The notes: a model not told the origin generated them from the sequence alone. DNA of 64,000 bases from Variovorax davisae (GCF_030316845.1 NZ_JASZYS010000019.1:62001-126000); one strand, 5' to 3'; positions 8,657 to 17,867 are shown, counted from the stretch's first letter. Numbers and translations: made by a program.

Positions 8657-10089
8657 ACCGACAGCAGCGGCAGCGTGAGCGTCGCCAGCGCGCCGCCGCG
8701 CGGCGCGTTCGCGAGCTCGACCCGGCCGCGATGCAGGGCCGCGATCTCCTTCACGAAGGCGAGTCCGAGCCCGGTGCTCTTCTTCTGGCTGTGGGGCCGG
8801 GCGAGGGAATAGAACTTCTCGAAGACCTTGTCCTTCGCATAGTCCGGGATGCCCGGACCGCGGTCGCGCACGCTGACGGTGGCCCGGCGCGAACTGGCCT
8901 CCAGCGCCAGCAGCACCTCGGCGCCCGCGGGCGAGAAGTCGATCGCGTTGTCGAGCAGGTTGCTGATCGCGCGGCGCAGCAGGAAGGGGTCGCCTTCGAC
9001 GCGGGCCTCGGCATGAATCGCGACCTGGACCCGCACCTCGCGCCGCGCGGCCGCCGCCTGGGCCCCGGCGGCCACTTCCCGCAGGAGCGGCGCGAGCGCG
9101 ACCGGCTCGCTGCGGTCCAGCGCGCGCCGGGTCTCGAGCGCGGTGAGCTCCATCATGCGGTCGACGATCTCCTGGATGCGCTGGGTCTCGTGCGCGATGT
9201 TGCCCAGGAAGCGCTCGCGCTCGGCCTGCGGCATCGACGGCTCCTGGATCAGCTCGGCGGCGCCCCGGATGGCCGACAGCGGGCTCTTGATCTCGTGCGT
9301 GAAGGTCTGCACGTAGTCGGCCACGTAGTTGCGGCCGGTGAAGGCGTCGCGCATCTCGCCCAGGCCGCTGCGCAGCGTGTCGGCGGCCCGCCGCAGCATG
9401 CGCCCCAGGCTCAGGCTGCGCTGGGCGCGCAGCCAGCCGACGTAGTCCGAGATCAATCCGAAGGGACGCACCAGCCAGACCGAGATGATGATGGCGCCCA
9501 CCAGCAGGGCCAGCGCCGAGCCGACGCCGACCCACAGCGTGCGGGCCCGTGCGTCCTCGACGAACTGGCCGAAGCTCTGCACCGGCTTGCCGACGCTCAC
9601 CACGCCGACGATCTCGTTGCCCCAGCGCACCGGCGCGCCGACGTACATCACCGAGCTCAGCGGATCGCCGGCGATGTCGCGCGTGGTGCGCGCGCCGTAG
9701 GTGCCGGCCAGCGAGCGGCTGACGTCGCTCCAGCGCGAGAAGTCGGCGCCCAGGTTGCGGCCCTGCGAATCGAACAGCACGCGGCCGTTGCGGTCGGTCA
9801 CGTACATCCGCAGCTCCACGTGGCGCTTGTGCAGGTTGTAGATCTGGGCCGAGAACTGGCGCGCATAGACCGAACGGAACAGGGGCTCGAGCCGCGCGGT
9901 GTTGATCGCCCCGGCGATCACGTCCTGCTCGACCAGGCTGGCCATCAGCTGCGAGGCCTCGACCAGCGACTCTTCCGCCGACTCGCGGTAGCGCGGGTCG
10001 ATGTCGATCACCACGCGGTAGAGCAGGAAGGCGATGCCCGCCGTGTAGATCAGCAGGATGCCGATGAAGATTCTCGTGCGGCTTGTCAC
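8650..10089 (-). CDS. creC: Sensor histidine kinase CreC
   Basis: A 479-residue inner-membrane histidine kinase. TM helices at about residues 5-25 and 185-205 flank a periplasmic PAS/Cache-like sensor domain, and a HAMP-like linker follows. The H-box FTHEIKSPLSAI has phospho-acceptor His265, then N box NLLDNAIDFSP and the G boxes DRGPGIP and GLGLAFVKEI. The domain order and motifs fit CreC, which in enterobacteria answers growth on minimal or fermentable media. Start is the GTG at 10089, overlapping the creB stop as GTGA, so the two are translationally coupled. creD, often next in line, is absent. Confidence 0.88.
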   Translation of the reverse strand: MTSRTRIFIGILLIYTAGIAFLLYRVVIDIDPRYRESAEESLVEASQLMASLVEQDVIAGAINTARLEPLFRSVYARQFSAQIYNLHKRHVELRMYVTDRNGRVLFDSQGRNLGADFSRWSDVSRSLAGTYGARTTRDIAGDPLSSVMYVGAPVRWGNEIVGVVSVGKPVQSFGQFVEDARARTLWVGVGSALALLVGAIIISVWLVRPFGLISDYVGWLRAQRSLSLGRMLRRAADTLRSGLGEMRDAFTGRNYVADYVQTFTHEIKSPLSAIRGAAELIQEPSMPQAERERFLGNIAHETQRIQEIVDRMMELTALETRRALDRSEPVALAPLLREVAAGAQAAAARREVRVQVAIHAEARVEGDPFLLRRAISNLLDNAIDFSPAGAEVLLALEASSRRATVSVRDRGPGIPDYAKDKVFEKFYSLARPHSQKKSTGLGLAFVKEIAALHRGRVELANAPRGGALATLTLPLLSVH

Positions 10090-10832
10090 GCGGACGCAGG
10101 CAGGTCTTCGTTCAACGCATAGCCGGTGCCGCGCAGGGTGCGGATCGGGTCGACCTCGGGCGCGATTGCCTTCAGCTTGGCGCGCAGGGTCTTGACGTGC
10201 GCATCCACGGTGCGATCGAAGCTGTCGCTGGCCTCGTCCCAGACCAGCCGCAGCAGGTCGTCCCGGGTGTAGACCCGCCCGGGCCGCTGCACCAGCAGCC
10301 GCAGCACGCCGTACTCGTAGCGCGAGAGCTCCAGCAGGCGGCCGTAGTAGCGGATCTGCATGCGTTCGAGGTCGAGCGCGAACGGCGTGACGGGTGCCGC
10401 TGGGGCGGGGACCGGCGTCGGGGGAGCGGCTGCCGGTGCGCCTTGGGCGCCACGGCCGCTGCGGCGCAGGATGGTCCGCACCCGCGCCACCAGCTCGCGC
10501 GGCGAAAAGGGCTTGGCGATGTAGTCGTCGGCGCCGAGCTCGAGGCCGACCACGCGGTCGATCTCGTCGCTGCGGGCGGTCAGGAACAGCATCGGCACCT
10601 GCGCCCCGCCGGGCAGGGCCTGCAGCCGCTTGAACAGTTCGAAGCCGTTCATGTCGGGCAGTCCGACGTCGAGGATCGCCAGCGCCGGCGGCTCGGCCGT
10701 GAACTGGACGATGGCCTGCGCCGCGGTGGCACACCAGACCGGCACGAAGCCGTCGGTGCGCAGCACGTACTGCAGGGTGTCGGCAATGCCGGACTCGTCT
10801 TCGGCGATCAGGATCCGCGGGTTGGAAAGCAT
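10086..10832 (-). CDS. creB: OmpR-type response regulator CreB
   Basis: A 248-residue regulator with a receiver domain (acidic pocket AEDE at 10-13, phospho-acceptor Asp55 in ILDVGLPD, Lys in AKPFSPRE) and a C-terminal winged helix (about 150-245). The linker is unusually long and Pro/Ala rich, about 30 residues. The ATG at 10832 is the natural start (MLSNPRILIAEDE); an upstream in-frame GTG at 10898 would add a basic tail that the family lacks. It overlaps creC by four bases. Target promoters cannot be recognised here. Confidence 0.88.
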   Translation of the reverse strand: MLSNPRILIAEDESGIADTLQYVLRTDGFVPVWCATAAQAIVQFTAEPPALAILDVGLPDMNGFELFKRLQALPGGAQVPMLFLTARSDEIDRVVGLELGADDYIAKPFSPRELVARVRTILRRSGRGAQGAPAAAPPTPVPAPAAPVTPFALDLERMQIRYYGRLLELSRYEYGVLRLLVQRPGRVYTRDDLLRLVWDEASDSFDRTVDAHVKTLRAKLKAIAPEVDPIRTLRGTGYALNEDLPASA

Positions 10833-10928
10833 GCGGCGATGGTAGCCAGCCGAGGCGCCGGCGCGGCGCGGGCCTCTGAAGTTTGGCCGTATGACCAACG
10901 AACACTATGCAACCGCGCTCACTTTTTG

Positions 10929-10952
10929 TAGTATGTAAGTATGCAAGTACAA
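10929..10952. repeat. Three tandem octamers at the start of the JmjC-domain gene
   Basis: Octamers AGTATGTA, AGTATGCA and the degenerate AGTACAAA follow each other, and the ATG of the JmjC/cupin gene lies inside the second. The tract is AT-rich against the surrounding GC-rich DNA. A regulatory site covering the start codon, or simple slippage, are both possible. Confidence 0.35.
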
Positions 10953-11996
10953 AATCTCACAGATTCTGCTGCTGCTGCTCCTCCGGTGGCTGCCGGTCGC
11001 GAGCGCACGGCCGCGCCCTGGCTGCCGATCGAACGGGCGGATGGCAATTCGCTGAGTTACGACGACTTTCTCGCCCGCTACATGCACGCGAACCGGCCAG
11101 TCGTGATCTCGAATGTCGGCAAGGGCTGGGCGGCCATGCGCACCTGGACGCCGGAATACTTCAAGCAGCGCTTCGGCAGCAAGCCGGTCGCCATCGGCTA
11201 CGAGCGGAACATGCCCTTCGACCGCTTCATCGACGAGGTGATCGCTTCCAGTGCGGAGAACCCCGGGCCCTACATGTACCGGTCGTTCCTGCACGAGGTG
11301 CTGCCGGAACTGCTGCCGGACGTGGTGCCGCAGAACAAGTTCGCCTTCCCGCGCCGCTTCTCGAGCCCGTTGATGCCGGAGAAATGGCGCCGCCCGGACG
11401 GCTACCTGAAACTGCTGATCGGCGGTGTCGGCAGCAAGTTCCCGGTGATGCATTTCGACGGCGAGAACGCCCACGCCCAGATCACCCAGATCTATGGCGA
11501 CAAGGAATTCGTGGTTTTCCCGCCCACCGACACGCCCTATTTGTATCCGCGGGTGGCGTTCCCCAATCATTCGACCGTCGACGACCCGGTGATGCAGAAC
11601 CGCGAGCGCTTCCCGTTGCTGGCGAAGGCGACGCTCTACCGGACCGTGCTCAAGCCCGGGGACATGATCTTCGTGCCGGCGCGCTGGTGGCACGCCGCGC
11701 GGGCGCTGTCGACCTCGATCTCGGTCTGCACCAACATGCTGGACCCGTCGAACTGGCAGGGCTTCCAGGACGAGGTGGCCGCCGAAGAGGCGAAGAAGTC
11801 GCCGGAAGCCGGCGCCCGGCTGGGTGACCAGTTGGCGCGCGTCGACCGGATCCTGACCCGGCTCGAGCGCTTCCAGAAGGATTCGCCCGCCCTGGCGCGG
11901 GCCCTGGTGCTGCCGGCCAAGCTGGCACCGCTGACGGCCGAGGCCGCGCCGGACCCGTCCCGGCGGCAGCTGCGGATCCGCATTCCGACCTCCTGA
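10941..11996 (+). CDS. Cupin-like/JmjC-domain Fe(II)- and 2-oxoglutarate-dependent oxygenase
   Basis: A 351-residue protein of the cupin_8/JmjC class of hydroxylases. The facial triad is visible: His171 and Asp173 in MHFDGEN, and His251 in WWHAA, with a Thr/Lys-rich 2-oxoglutarate pocket around YGDKEFVVFPP. FIH-like and tRNA- or ribosome-modifying hydroxylases share this fold; the substrate is unknown. The start is weak: no good ribosome-binding site precedes the ATG at 10941, and the first 25 residues are Ala-rich and low complexity. It is transcribed away from creB and ends at a GC hairpin (12001-12026). Confidence 0.75.
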   Translation: MQVQNLTDSAAAAPPVAAGRERTAAPWLPIERADGNSLSYDDFLARYMHANRPVVISNVGKGWAAMRTWTPEYFKQRFGSKPVAIGYERNMPFDRFIDEVIASSAENPGPYMYRSFLHEVLPELLPDVVPQNKFAFPRRFSSPLMPEKWRRPDGYLKLLIGGVGSKFPVMHFDGENAHAQITQIYGDKEFVVFPPTDTPYLYPRVAFPNHSTVDDPVMQNRERFPLLAKATLYRTVLKPGDMIFVPARWWHAARALSTSISVCTNMLDPSNWQGFQDEVAAEEAKKSPEAGARLGDQLARVDRILTRLERFQKDSPALARALVLPAKLAPLTAEAAPDPSRRQLRIRIPTS

Positions 11997-12000
11997 GCGG

Positions 12001-12026
12001 TCCCGGCCCGTGCCAAGGGGCCGGGA
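12001..12026. terminator. GC-rich hairpin between convergent genes
   Basis: TCCCGGCCC and GGGCCGGGA form a perfect 9-bp stem with an 8-base loop, 4 bases after the JmjC gene stop and just before the end of the convergent metal chaperone gene. There is no T-run, so intrinsic termination is only likely. Confidence 0.5.
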
Positions 12027-12039
12027 GACGGCCGCCGGG

Positions 12040-12234
12040 CTACTGCGCCCGGTAGCCGGCGTTCTCGATCGCGACGATGATGTCCTGCCGGGGGTGCTGG
12101 CTGACGACGTCGACATGCCCCGTCTCGAGGTCGACCGTGACCTGCGCGCTGGGGTCGATCGTCTGGACCGCGTTCTGCACCACGCCGGCGCAGTGGCCGC
12201 AACTCATGCCCGTGACCTGGAACTTCTGGCTCAT
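12040..12234 (-). CDS. Heavy-metal-associated (CopZ-like) copper chaperone
   Basis: A 64-residue soluble HMA-domain protein that binds Cu(I) through GMSCGHC at residues 10-16 and hands it to copper ATPases. The fold length and the C-terminal AIENAGYRAQ are typical. Start is ATG 12234 with GAAGGAG a few bases upstream; upstream frame to 12285 lacks family similarity. No copA or cueR lies beside it. Within the window the possible copper partners are CcoI (31025), azurin and the cbb3 oxidase. Confidence 0.88.
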   Translation of the reverse strand: MSQKFQVTGMSCGHCAGVVQNAVQTIDPSAQVTVDLETGHVDVVSQHPRQDIIVAIENAGYRAQ

Positions 12235-12354
12235 CGTGATGGCTCCTTCATGTGGTTGAAGGGCGAGTTTGAACCTTTCCCCCATGTCAATGTCCAGTGA
12301 GGGGGCGCTTCCTGCGGTACAAACAGCAAGTTTTTTTCACTTCACTTCCCACCC

Positions 12355-13044
12355 ATGCGAATCCTTCTGGTCGAAGACGATGAGGTCCTGCGCGGCGTGA
12401 TGCTGCGCAGCCTGGGTGACGCGGGCCACCGCGTCGACGTGGCGGCCAACGTCGAGGATGCCGACCACCTGTGGCGGGTGCAGACCTTCGATGCCGTGCT
12501 GCTCGACCTGAACCTGCCGGCGACCGCCAGTCCGACCAGCGGCCTCGCGAGCGGCCTGGCCGCCCTGCGCCAGGCGCGCGCCCGCGGCGACCGCACGCCG
12601 GTGCTGGTGCTGACCGCCCGCGACCGCACCGACGAACGCATCGCCGGCCTGGACGCCGGTGCCGACGACTACCTCGGCAAACCCTTCGACCTGGCCGAGG
12701 TCGAAGCCCGGCTGCGGGCGCTGGTGCGCCGGGCCCAGGGCACCGAGGACATCGCGCTGCTCGGGCAGCTGCGGCTCGACCGGCGGGCGCGCCGCTTCGC
12801 CGTCGGCGGGGTGCCGCTGGACCTGCCGGCGCGCGAGTTCGAGGTGCTGTGGGAGCTGATGAGCCCGCCCGGTCGCACGGTCAGCAAGCGCGAGCTGTCC
12901 GACAAGCTCTCGACCTTCGACGAGTCCCTCGGCGACAACGCGCTCGAGGCCTTCATCTCGCGGCTGCGCAAGAAACTGGTCGCCAGCGGTGCCGCCATTC
13001 GCACGCTGCGCGGCATCGGCTACCTGATGGAAGCCGAGACGTGA
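12355..13044 (+). CDS. OmpR-family response regulator
   Basis: A 229-residue regulator of the OmpR/PhoB class with receiver domain (VEDDE, Asp51 in LLDLNLP, GKPFD) and a winged-helix DNA-binding domain (about 130-225). It resembles QseB/TctD-type regulators; the loop after Asp51 carries a few extra residues (TASPTSGLAS). It precedes its kinase with a four-base GTGA overlap. The adjacent divergent gene is a CopZ-like chaperone, so a metal signal is conceivable, but nothing in the sequence proves it. Confidence 0.88.
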   Translation: MRILLVEDDEVLRGVMLRSLGDAGHRVDVAANVEDADHLWRVQTFDAVLLDLNLPATASPTSGLASGLAALRQARARGDRTPVLVLTARDRTDERIAGLDAGADDYLGKPFDLAEVEARLRALVRRAQGTEDIALLGQLRLDRRARRFAVGGVPLDLPAREFEVLWELMSPPGRTVSKRELSDKLSTFDESLGDNALEAFISRLRKKLVASGAAIRTLRGIGYLMEAET

Positions 13045-14432
13045 GCGGCGGCGCGACGGCCGCGCCCTCGCTCACCGCGCGGGTGCTGCGTCGCGTGCTG
13101 CTGCCGCTGGGCCTGACATGGCTGCTGGGCACCGCGGTGGCGCTGGTCGTCGCCAGCTATTTCGCCGAGCAGGCCTTCGACCGCGCGATGCTGGACGACG
13201 CCTATTCGGTGTCGGCCAACGTGCGGGCCGGCGAGCGCGGCGTCGAGCTCCTGCTGTCGCCGCGCGAGATGAACAACCTGCTGTTCGACCAGTCGGAGAC
13301 GGTCCACTTCGCGGTGCTGCGGCCCGACGGTTCGCTGCTGGCCGGCGACGCCGGCCTGCGGGCGCCGGCGCCGCAGGACGGCGTGCGCCACCGCTTCTCG
13401 CGCATCGACTACCAGGGCCAGGCGCTGCGGGCGGTGGTGCTGAACCAGGAGGAGCCGCTCGCCTACCGCGTCGTCATCGCGCAGACCACGCGGGGGCGCG
13501 CGTCGCTGGTCGAGAAGCTGCTGGCGTATTCGCTGGCGCCGCAACTGGTGCTGCTGGCGCTGCTGGCGACCTGGATCTGGCGCGGCATCGACCGCGAACT
13601 GCATCCGCTGGGCGACCTGCGGCGCACGCTGGAGCGCCGCGACGCCCATGACCTGGCGCCGGTGCCGGTGGCGCGCAGTTCGCGCGAGCTCGAGCAGCTC
13701 GGCGACACCCTCAACGCATTGTTCGAGCGCCTGGCACGCAGCGCCTCCGCGCAGCGCGAGTTCGCGGGCAACGTGGCGCACGAGCTGCGCACGCCGCTGG
13801 CGGGCATTCGCGCGCTGGCCGACTACGGCCTGGCCCAGCGCGATCCGGCGGCCTGGCGCGAACAGCTGCAGCAGATCCTCGCCAGCCAGGTGCGGGCCAG
13901 CCACCTGGTCGACCAGCTGCTGGCGCTGGCGCTGGCGGACGAGGGCCATACCCGGCTGCAGCGCGAGCCCCTGCGGCTGGACCGGCTGGGGCAGCAGGCG
14001 GTGCTGCGGCACCTGGCGCGCGCCGATGCCCAGGGCGTCGATCTCGGCGGGCTCGGGCTCGAGGAAGCGGTCACGGTGGCTGCCAATGCAGCGCTGGTCG
14101 AGGGCATCCTCGACAACCTGATCGACAACGCGCTGCGCTACGGCGGCCGCACCATCACCGTGGAACTGGCGGGCCGCACGCTGAGCGTGGTCGACGACGG
14201 CCCGGGCATCGCGCCCGAGGCCCAGCCCGACCTGCTGCAGCGCTGGGCGCAGGGGCCGGCCGGCCAGAAGCTCGGAGAGGGCGCCGGGCTGGGCCTGGCG
14301 ATCGTGGCCCGCTACGCGAAGCTGCTCGGCGCCGAGCTGCGCTTCGCGCGGGCCTCGGACGAAGGCGGCCTGCGCGTCAGCGTGGCTTTCGCCGCCGACG
14401 CGCAGCCGGCCGTTCAGGCCAGGGCCGGGTAG
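13041..14432 (+). CDS. Sensor histidine kinase (TctE/QseC-like, 2CSK_N-type sensor domain)
   Basis: A 463-residue inner-membrane kinase: TM helix at about 20-42, a periplasmic domain of about 110 residues resembling 2CSK_N, a second TM near 160-180, then HisKA with His247 in VAHELRTPLAGI, N box NLIDNALRYGG, G1 DDGPGIAP and G2 GAGLGLAIV. GTG start at 13041 overlaps the regulator's stop. Tricarboxylate sensing is known for TctE relatives, but no tct transporter is present, so the signal is open. The 3' end overlaps the convergent Old Yellow Enzyme gene by 19 bases. Confidence 0.88.
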   Translation: MSGGATAAPSLTARVLRRVLLPLGLTWLLGTAVALVVASYFAEQAFDRAMLDDAYSVSANVRAGERGVELLLSPREMNNLLFDQSETVHFAVLRPDGSLLAGDAGLRAPAPQDGVRHRFSRIDYQGQALRAVVLNQEEPLAYRVVIAQTTRGRASLVEKLLAYSLAPQLVLLALLATWIWRGIDRELHPLGDLRRTLERRDAHDLAPVPVARSSRELEQLGDTLNALFERLARSASAQREFAGNVAHELRTPLAGIRALADYGLAQRDPAAWREQLQQILASQVRASHLVDQLLALALADEGHTRLQREPLRLDRLGQQAVLRHLARADAQGVDLGGLGLEEAVTVAANAALVEGILDNLIDNALRYGGRTITVELAGRTLSVVDDGPGIAPEAQPDLLQRWAQGPAGQKLGEGAGLGLAIVARYAKLLGAELRFARASDEGGLRVSVAFAADAQPAVQARAG

Positions 14433-15517
14433 TCGGTGTAGCCGGCCTCGCCGCCGCCGTAGAAGGTGTTCTTGTCCCACGGATTGAGCGGCGCGCCTTC
14501 GCGCAGGCGGCGCACCAGGTCCGGGTTCGAGATGAAGGGCCGGCCGAAGGCGACCAGGTCATCGCCTTCCTTGAGCGCCTCTTCCGCCAGCGGCTTGTCG
14601 TAGCCGTTGTTGACCATCCAGGCGCCCTTGCCGCCGGCCGCACGGTAGGCGGCTTTCAGCGCCTCGTAGTCGAAGGGCCGGTCGTCCAGCTCGCGCGGGC
14701 CGCCGGTGGCGCCCTCGATCACGTGGATGTAGGCCAGGCCGAGCGGTGCCAGCTGGCGCACCACGTAGTCGAACAGCGGCTGCGGGTCGGCGTCGTGGAC
14801 GTCGTTGGCCGGCGTCACCGGCGACAGGCGGATGCCGGTGCGGCCGCCGCCCACCGCGTCGACCACCGCGCGCGTGGCCTCCAGCAGCAGGCGGGCGCGG
14901 TTGGGGATGCTGCCGCCGTAGTCGTCGCTGCGCTTGTTGCTGCCGGTCTTCAGGAACTGGTCGAGCAGGTAGCCGTTGGCGCCGTGGATCTCGACGCCGT
15001 CGAAGCCGGCGGTCTCGACCGCGTTGCGCGCCGCGACGGCGTAGGCGTGGACGATGCCGGGGAGCTCGGCCGCATCGAGTGCCCGCGGCTCGGAGGTCTC
15101 GACGAAGGTCGGCACGCCGTCCTTGATCAGCACGGTCTTGGTCTTGGCGGTGATCGCCGAGGGGGCGACCGGCTGGCCGTTGTCGGGCTGCAGCTCGGTG
15201 TGCGAGACGCGCCCGACGTGCCACAGCTGGACCACGATCTTGCCGCCCTCGGCGTGCACCGCGTCGGTCACCTGCTTCCAGGCGTCGAGCTGGTCGGTGC
15301 CGTAGAGGCCCGGCACGTCGGCATAGCCCTGGCCCTGCTGGCTGATGGCGGTGGCTTCGGTGATCAGCAGGCCGGCGGAGGCGCGCTGCGCATAGTAGGT
15401 GGCGGTGATGTCGCGCGGCACGGCATTGGGTGCCCGGTTGCGCGTCAGCGGCGCCATCACGATGCGGTTGCCGAGTGCCAGGTCGCCGGCCTGGACGGGA
15501 TCAAAAAGGGAGGACAT
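14414..15517 (-). CDS. Old Yellow Enzyme-family NAD(P)H:flavin oxidoreductase (NemA-like)
   Basis: A 367-residue cytosolic FMN enzyme that reduces activated C=C bonds, nitroesters or N-ethylmaleimide-like electrophiles with NAD(P)H. Seen are the N-terminal barrel start (NRIVMAPLTRNRA), the Trp-His segment VVQLWHVGRVSH, EIHGANGYLLDQFLK, and the FMN phosphate region VAFGRPFISNPDLV. Length is normal for the family. Start ATG at 15517. It stands alone, with a 126-base gap to the divergent MFS gene. The physiological substrate is not predictable; detoxification is the usual role. Confidence 0.92.
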   Translation of the reverse strand: MSSLFDPVQAGDLALGNRIVMAPLTRNRAPNAVPRDITATYYAQRASAGLLITEATAISQQGQGYADVPGLYGTDQLDAWKQVTDAVHAEGGKIVVQLWHVGRVSHTELQPDNGQPVAPSAITAKTKTVLIKDGVPTFVETSEPRALDAAELPGIVHAYAVAARNAVETAGFDGVEIHGANGYLLDQFLKTGSNKRSDDYGGSIPNRARLLLEATRAVVDAVGGGRTGIRLSPVTPANDVHDADPQPLFDYVVRQLAPLGLAYIHVIEGATGGPRELDDRPFDYEALKAAYRAAGGKGAWMVNNGYDKPLAEEALKEGDDLVAFGRPFISNPDLVRRLREGAPLNPWDKNTFYGGGEAGYTDYPALA

Positions 15518-15643
15518 GAACGGAGTGCCTGTTGTTAGGGATGAGGGAGGAAGAACGCGCAAGGGTAAACCCCGCATCGCAACCCTGCTGTCGCACGGTT
15601 GTCCGGTTGGTGCTAGGCCCTGCCGCAGAATGGGCGGATCCGC

Positions 15644-16855
15644 ATGCCTTCGCCGCCCGCCTCGCTCACGCCCGCCCAAGCCCTCCGTCTCGCACTGGCG
15701 CTGTCGCTGGGGGCGGCCGTCTCGCTCGGCATCACGCGCTTCTCGTATGGCCTGCTGCTGCCGCCGATGCGCGCGGACCTGGGATGGAGCTATGCCCTGG
15801 CCGGCGGCATGAACACCGCCAATGCCGCCGGCTACCTGCTGGGCGCGCTGCTGACGCCGGCGCTGATGCAGCGCTTCGGCGCGGTGCGGCTGCTGGTCGG
15901 CGGCGCGGTGGCGGCCAGCCTCTTCATGGCGGCCAGCGGCTTCTTCGTGTCGGCGCAGGCGCTGCTGCTGCAGCGCCTGCTGGCCGGCCTGGCCAGCGCC
16001 TGGGTGTTCGTCTCGGGCGGCCTGCTGGCGGCCCGGCTCGGCAGCGCCCAGCCGTCGCGCGCGGGGCTGCTGCTGGGGCTCTACTACGGCGGCACCGGCT
16101 TCGGCATCACGCTGTCGGCGCTGCTGGTGCCCGCGGTGCTGGAGGCCGTGGCCGGGGTTGCGCATGGCTGGGCCTGGGCCTGGTGGGCGCTGGCGCTGGC
16201 CAGCGGCGCGGCCACCGCGGTGCTGGCGCTCGCGGTGCGCGCGTTGCCGGGGGAGGGCGCCGCCGCCGCGGCTGCGACACCGGCCCCCGTCGCGGGTCGG
16301 CCGGCCTGGCCGGTCCGGCGCTTCGGCTGGGCGCTGGCGGGCTATGCGCTGTTCGGTGCCGGCTACATCGGCTACATGACTTTCGTCATCGCGCTGCTGC
16401 GCGAGCAGGGCGCGAGCCCCGGCGACGTCACGCTGTTCTACGCCCTGCTGGGCGTCGCCTGCGTGGCATCGGCGCGCTTGTGGGCCGGCCTGCTCGACCG
16501 CTTCCGCGGCGGCGGCCCGCAGGCGCTGCTGAATGCGCTGCTCGGCGTGGCGACCGTGCTGCCGGTGCTCAGTCCGGCGTGGCCCCTCACCTTGGCCTCG
16601 GGCCTGATGTTCGGTGCCGTCTTCCTGTCGGTGGTGGCGTCGACCACGGCGCTGGTGCGGCACAACCTGCCGGCCGCGCAATGGGCGGCCGGCATCAGCG
16701 CGTTCACGATCGTCTTCGCGCTCGGCCAGATCGTCGGCCCGACCGTGACCGGCTGGATCTCCGACGGTCGCGGCGGCCTCGCCGGCGGCCTGGTCGCGTC
16801 GGCCCTCACGCTGTGGGCGGGCGCCTTGCTCGCCTGGCGTCAACGGCCGGCTTGA
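15644..16855 (+). CDS. YbfB/YjiJ-family MFS transporter
   Basis: A 403-residue inner-membrane carrier with twelve predicted TM helices. The opening GITRFSYGLLLPPMRADLGWSY and the glycine-rich helices match the YbfB/YjiJ group of major facilitators, whose substrates are mostly uncharacterised. A cytoplasmic loop near residues 200-225 is Ala/Pro rich. It ends 12 bases before the end of the convergent GST gene. Export of small metabolites or drugs is a guess from the fold only. Confidence 0.85.
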   Translation: MPSPPASLTPAQALRLALALSLGAAVSLGITRFSYGLLLPPMRADLGWSYALAGGMNTANAAGYLLGALLTPALMQRFGAVRLLVGGAVAASLFMAASGFFVSAQALLLQRLLAGLASAWVFVSGGLLAARLGSAQPSRAGLLLGLYYGGTGFGITLSALLVPAVLEAVAGVAHGWAWAWWALALASGAATAVLALAVRALPGEGAAAAAATPAPVAGRPAWPVRRFGWALAGYALFGAGYIGYMTFVIALLREQGASPGDVTLFYALLGVACVASARLWAGLLDRFRGGGPQALLNALLGVATVLPVLSPAWPLTLASGLMFGAVFLSVVASTTALVRHNLPAAQWAAGISAFTIVFALGQIVGPTVTGWISDGRGGLAGGLVASALTLWAGALLAWRQRPA

Positions 16856-16867
16856 AGCTCCAACAGA

Positions 16868-17476
16868 TTACTTCAGGAGGCCTTCTGCCTTCAACGCATC
16901 CTGGACCGCCGGGCGGGCAGCCACCCGGGCGTGCCAGGCGTTGAGCTTCGCCAGGTCGGCGATGTCGACGCCGGTGGGCTTGGCCCAGTTGGTGACCGCG
17001 AACAGGTAGCCGTCGGCGACGCTGAAAGTGTCGCCCATCAGGTAGTCCTTCTCGGCCAGCTGGCTGTCGAGCCATTCGTAGCGCGAGCGCAGCTTGGTCT
17101 TGGAGATGGTCTTGCCTTCTTCCGGCATGCCCGCATTGAACAGCGGCGAGAAGCTCTTGTGGATCTCGGTGCCGATGAAGGTCAGCCATTCCTGCAGCCG
17201 GTAGCGCGGCATCGTGCCGTTGGCCGGCGCCAGGTTCTTGGTCGGCGCCAGGTCGGCGATGTACTGCAGGATGGCCGGGCCTTCGCGCAGGCGCGTACCG
17301 TCGTCGAGTTCGAGCATCGGCACGTAGCCCAGCGGGTTGATGCCGTAGTAGTCGGTGCCATCCTGCAGCTTGTGGCTCTTGGTGCTGGCGAGCACCGGTT
17401 CGAAGGCGAGGCCCGCTTCGCGCAGGGCGATGTGGGGCGACAGCGAGCAGGCGCCCGGCGAGTAGTACAGCTTCAT
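16868..17476 (-). CDS. gstA: Beta-class glutathione S-transferase
   Basis: A 202-residue cytosolic GST: N-terminal thioredoxin-like domain beginning MKLYYSPGACSLSPHI with the beta-class Cys10, the cis-Pro region GYVPMLEL, the glutathione-binding LREGPAILQYIADL, then an all-helical C-terminal domain with FSVADGYLFAVTNWA. It conjugates or reduces electrophiles with glutathione. The ATG at 17476 fits the family; the reading frame extends upstream but without similarity. Convergent with the MFS gene. Confidence 0.93.
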   Translation of the reverse strand: MKLYYSPGACSLSPHIALREAGLAFEPVLASTKSHKLQDGTDYYGINPLGYVPMLELDDGTRLREGPAILQYIADLAPTKNLAPANGTMPRYRLQEWLTFIGTEIHKSFSPLFNAGMPEEGKTISKTKLRSRYEWLDSQLAEKDYLMGDTFSVADGYLFAVTNWAKPTGVDIADLAKLNAWHARVAARPAVQDALKAEGLLK

Positions 17477-17668
17477 TCGAAAAACTCCTGTGAAAAGGCG
17501 AAATGCGTTCTGGACGCGTTCTTGACGACGCGACAGCGATGCTAGCGGTTTCACGGCGCGCGTTTTTGTCCTACGGTGCCTTGGGCGCCGCGACTATGGG
17601 GCCGCCGCTCGCGTGTTCCTAAGCTTGCGGGCACCGCGACGGGCGTCCGTCGTGCAAGGAGTCCACTC

Positions 17669-17854
17669 ATGTTGAAGTACGCCATCGTCTTTGCCGTCAT
17701 CTCGTTGATTGCCGGTGCCCTGGGGTTCGGCGGCGTCGCTGCCGGCGCGGCCGGCATCGCCAAGGTGCTGTTCGGGCTGTTCCTGGTGCTCGCGGTCGTC
17801 TTCCTCGTGCTGGCCGCCCTCGGCGTGGGCGCGGTGAAGAAGGCGCTGGACTGA
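17669..17854 (+). CDS. DUF1328 small membrane protein
   Basis: A 61-residue protein with two TM helices separated by a Gly/Ala turn (GALGFGGVAAGAAGIAKVLFGLFLVL), the standard DUF1328/YtjA layout. AAGGAG lies 8 bases upstream of ATG 17669. Such proteins are often stress-induced; the function is unknown. The transglutaminase gene starts 14 bases downstream, so the two may be cotranscribed. Confidence 0.85.
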   Translation: MLKYAIVFAVISLIAGALGFGGVAAGAAGIAKVLFGLFLVLAVVFLVLAALGVGAVKKALD

Positions 17855-17867
17855 GCGCCCCAACGCC

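Noticed and set aside
12271..12296. CueR/MerR-type copper promoter upstream of the CopZ-like gene
   Set aside because: Only one half-site (ACCTTTCCC) is seen and the -35/-10 spacing could not be made to fit.
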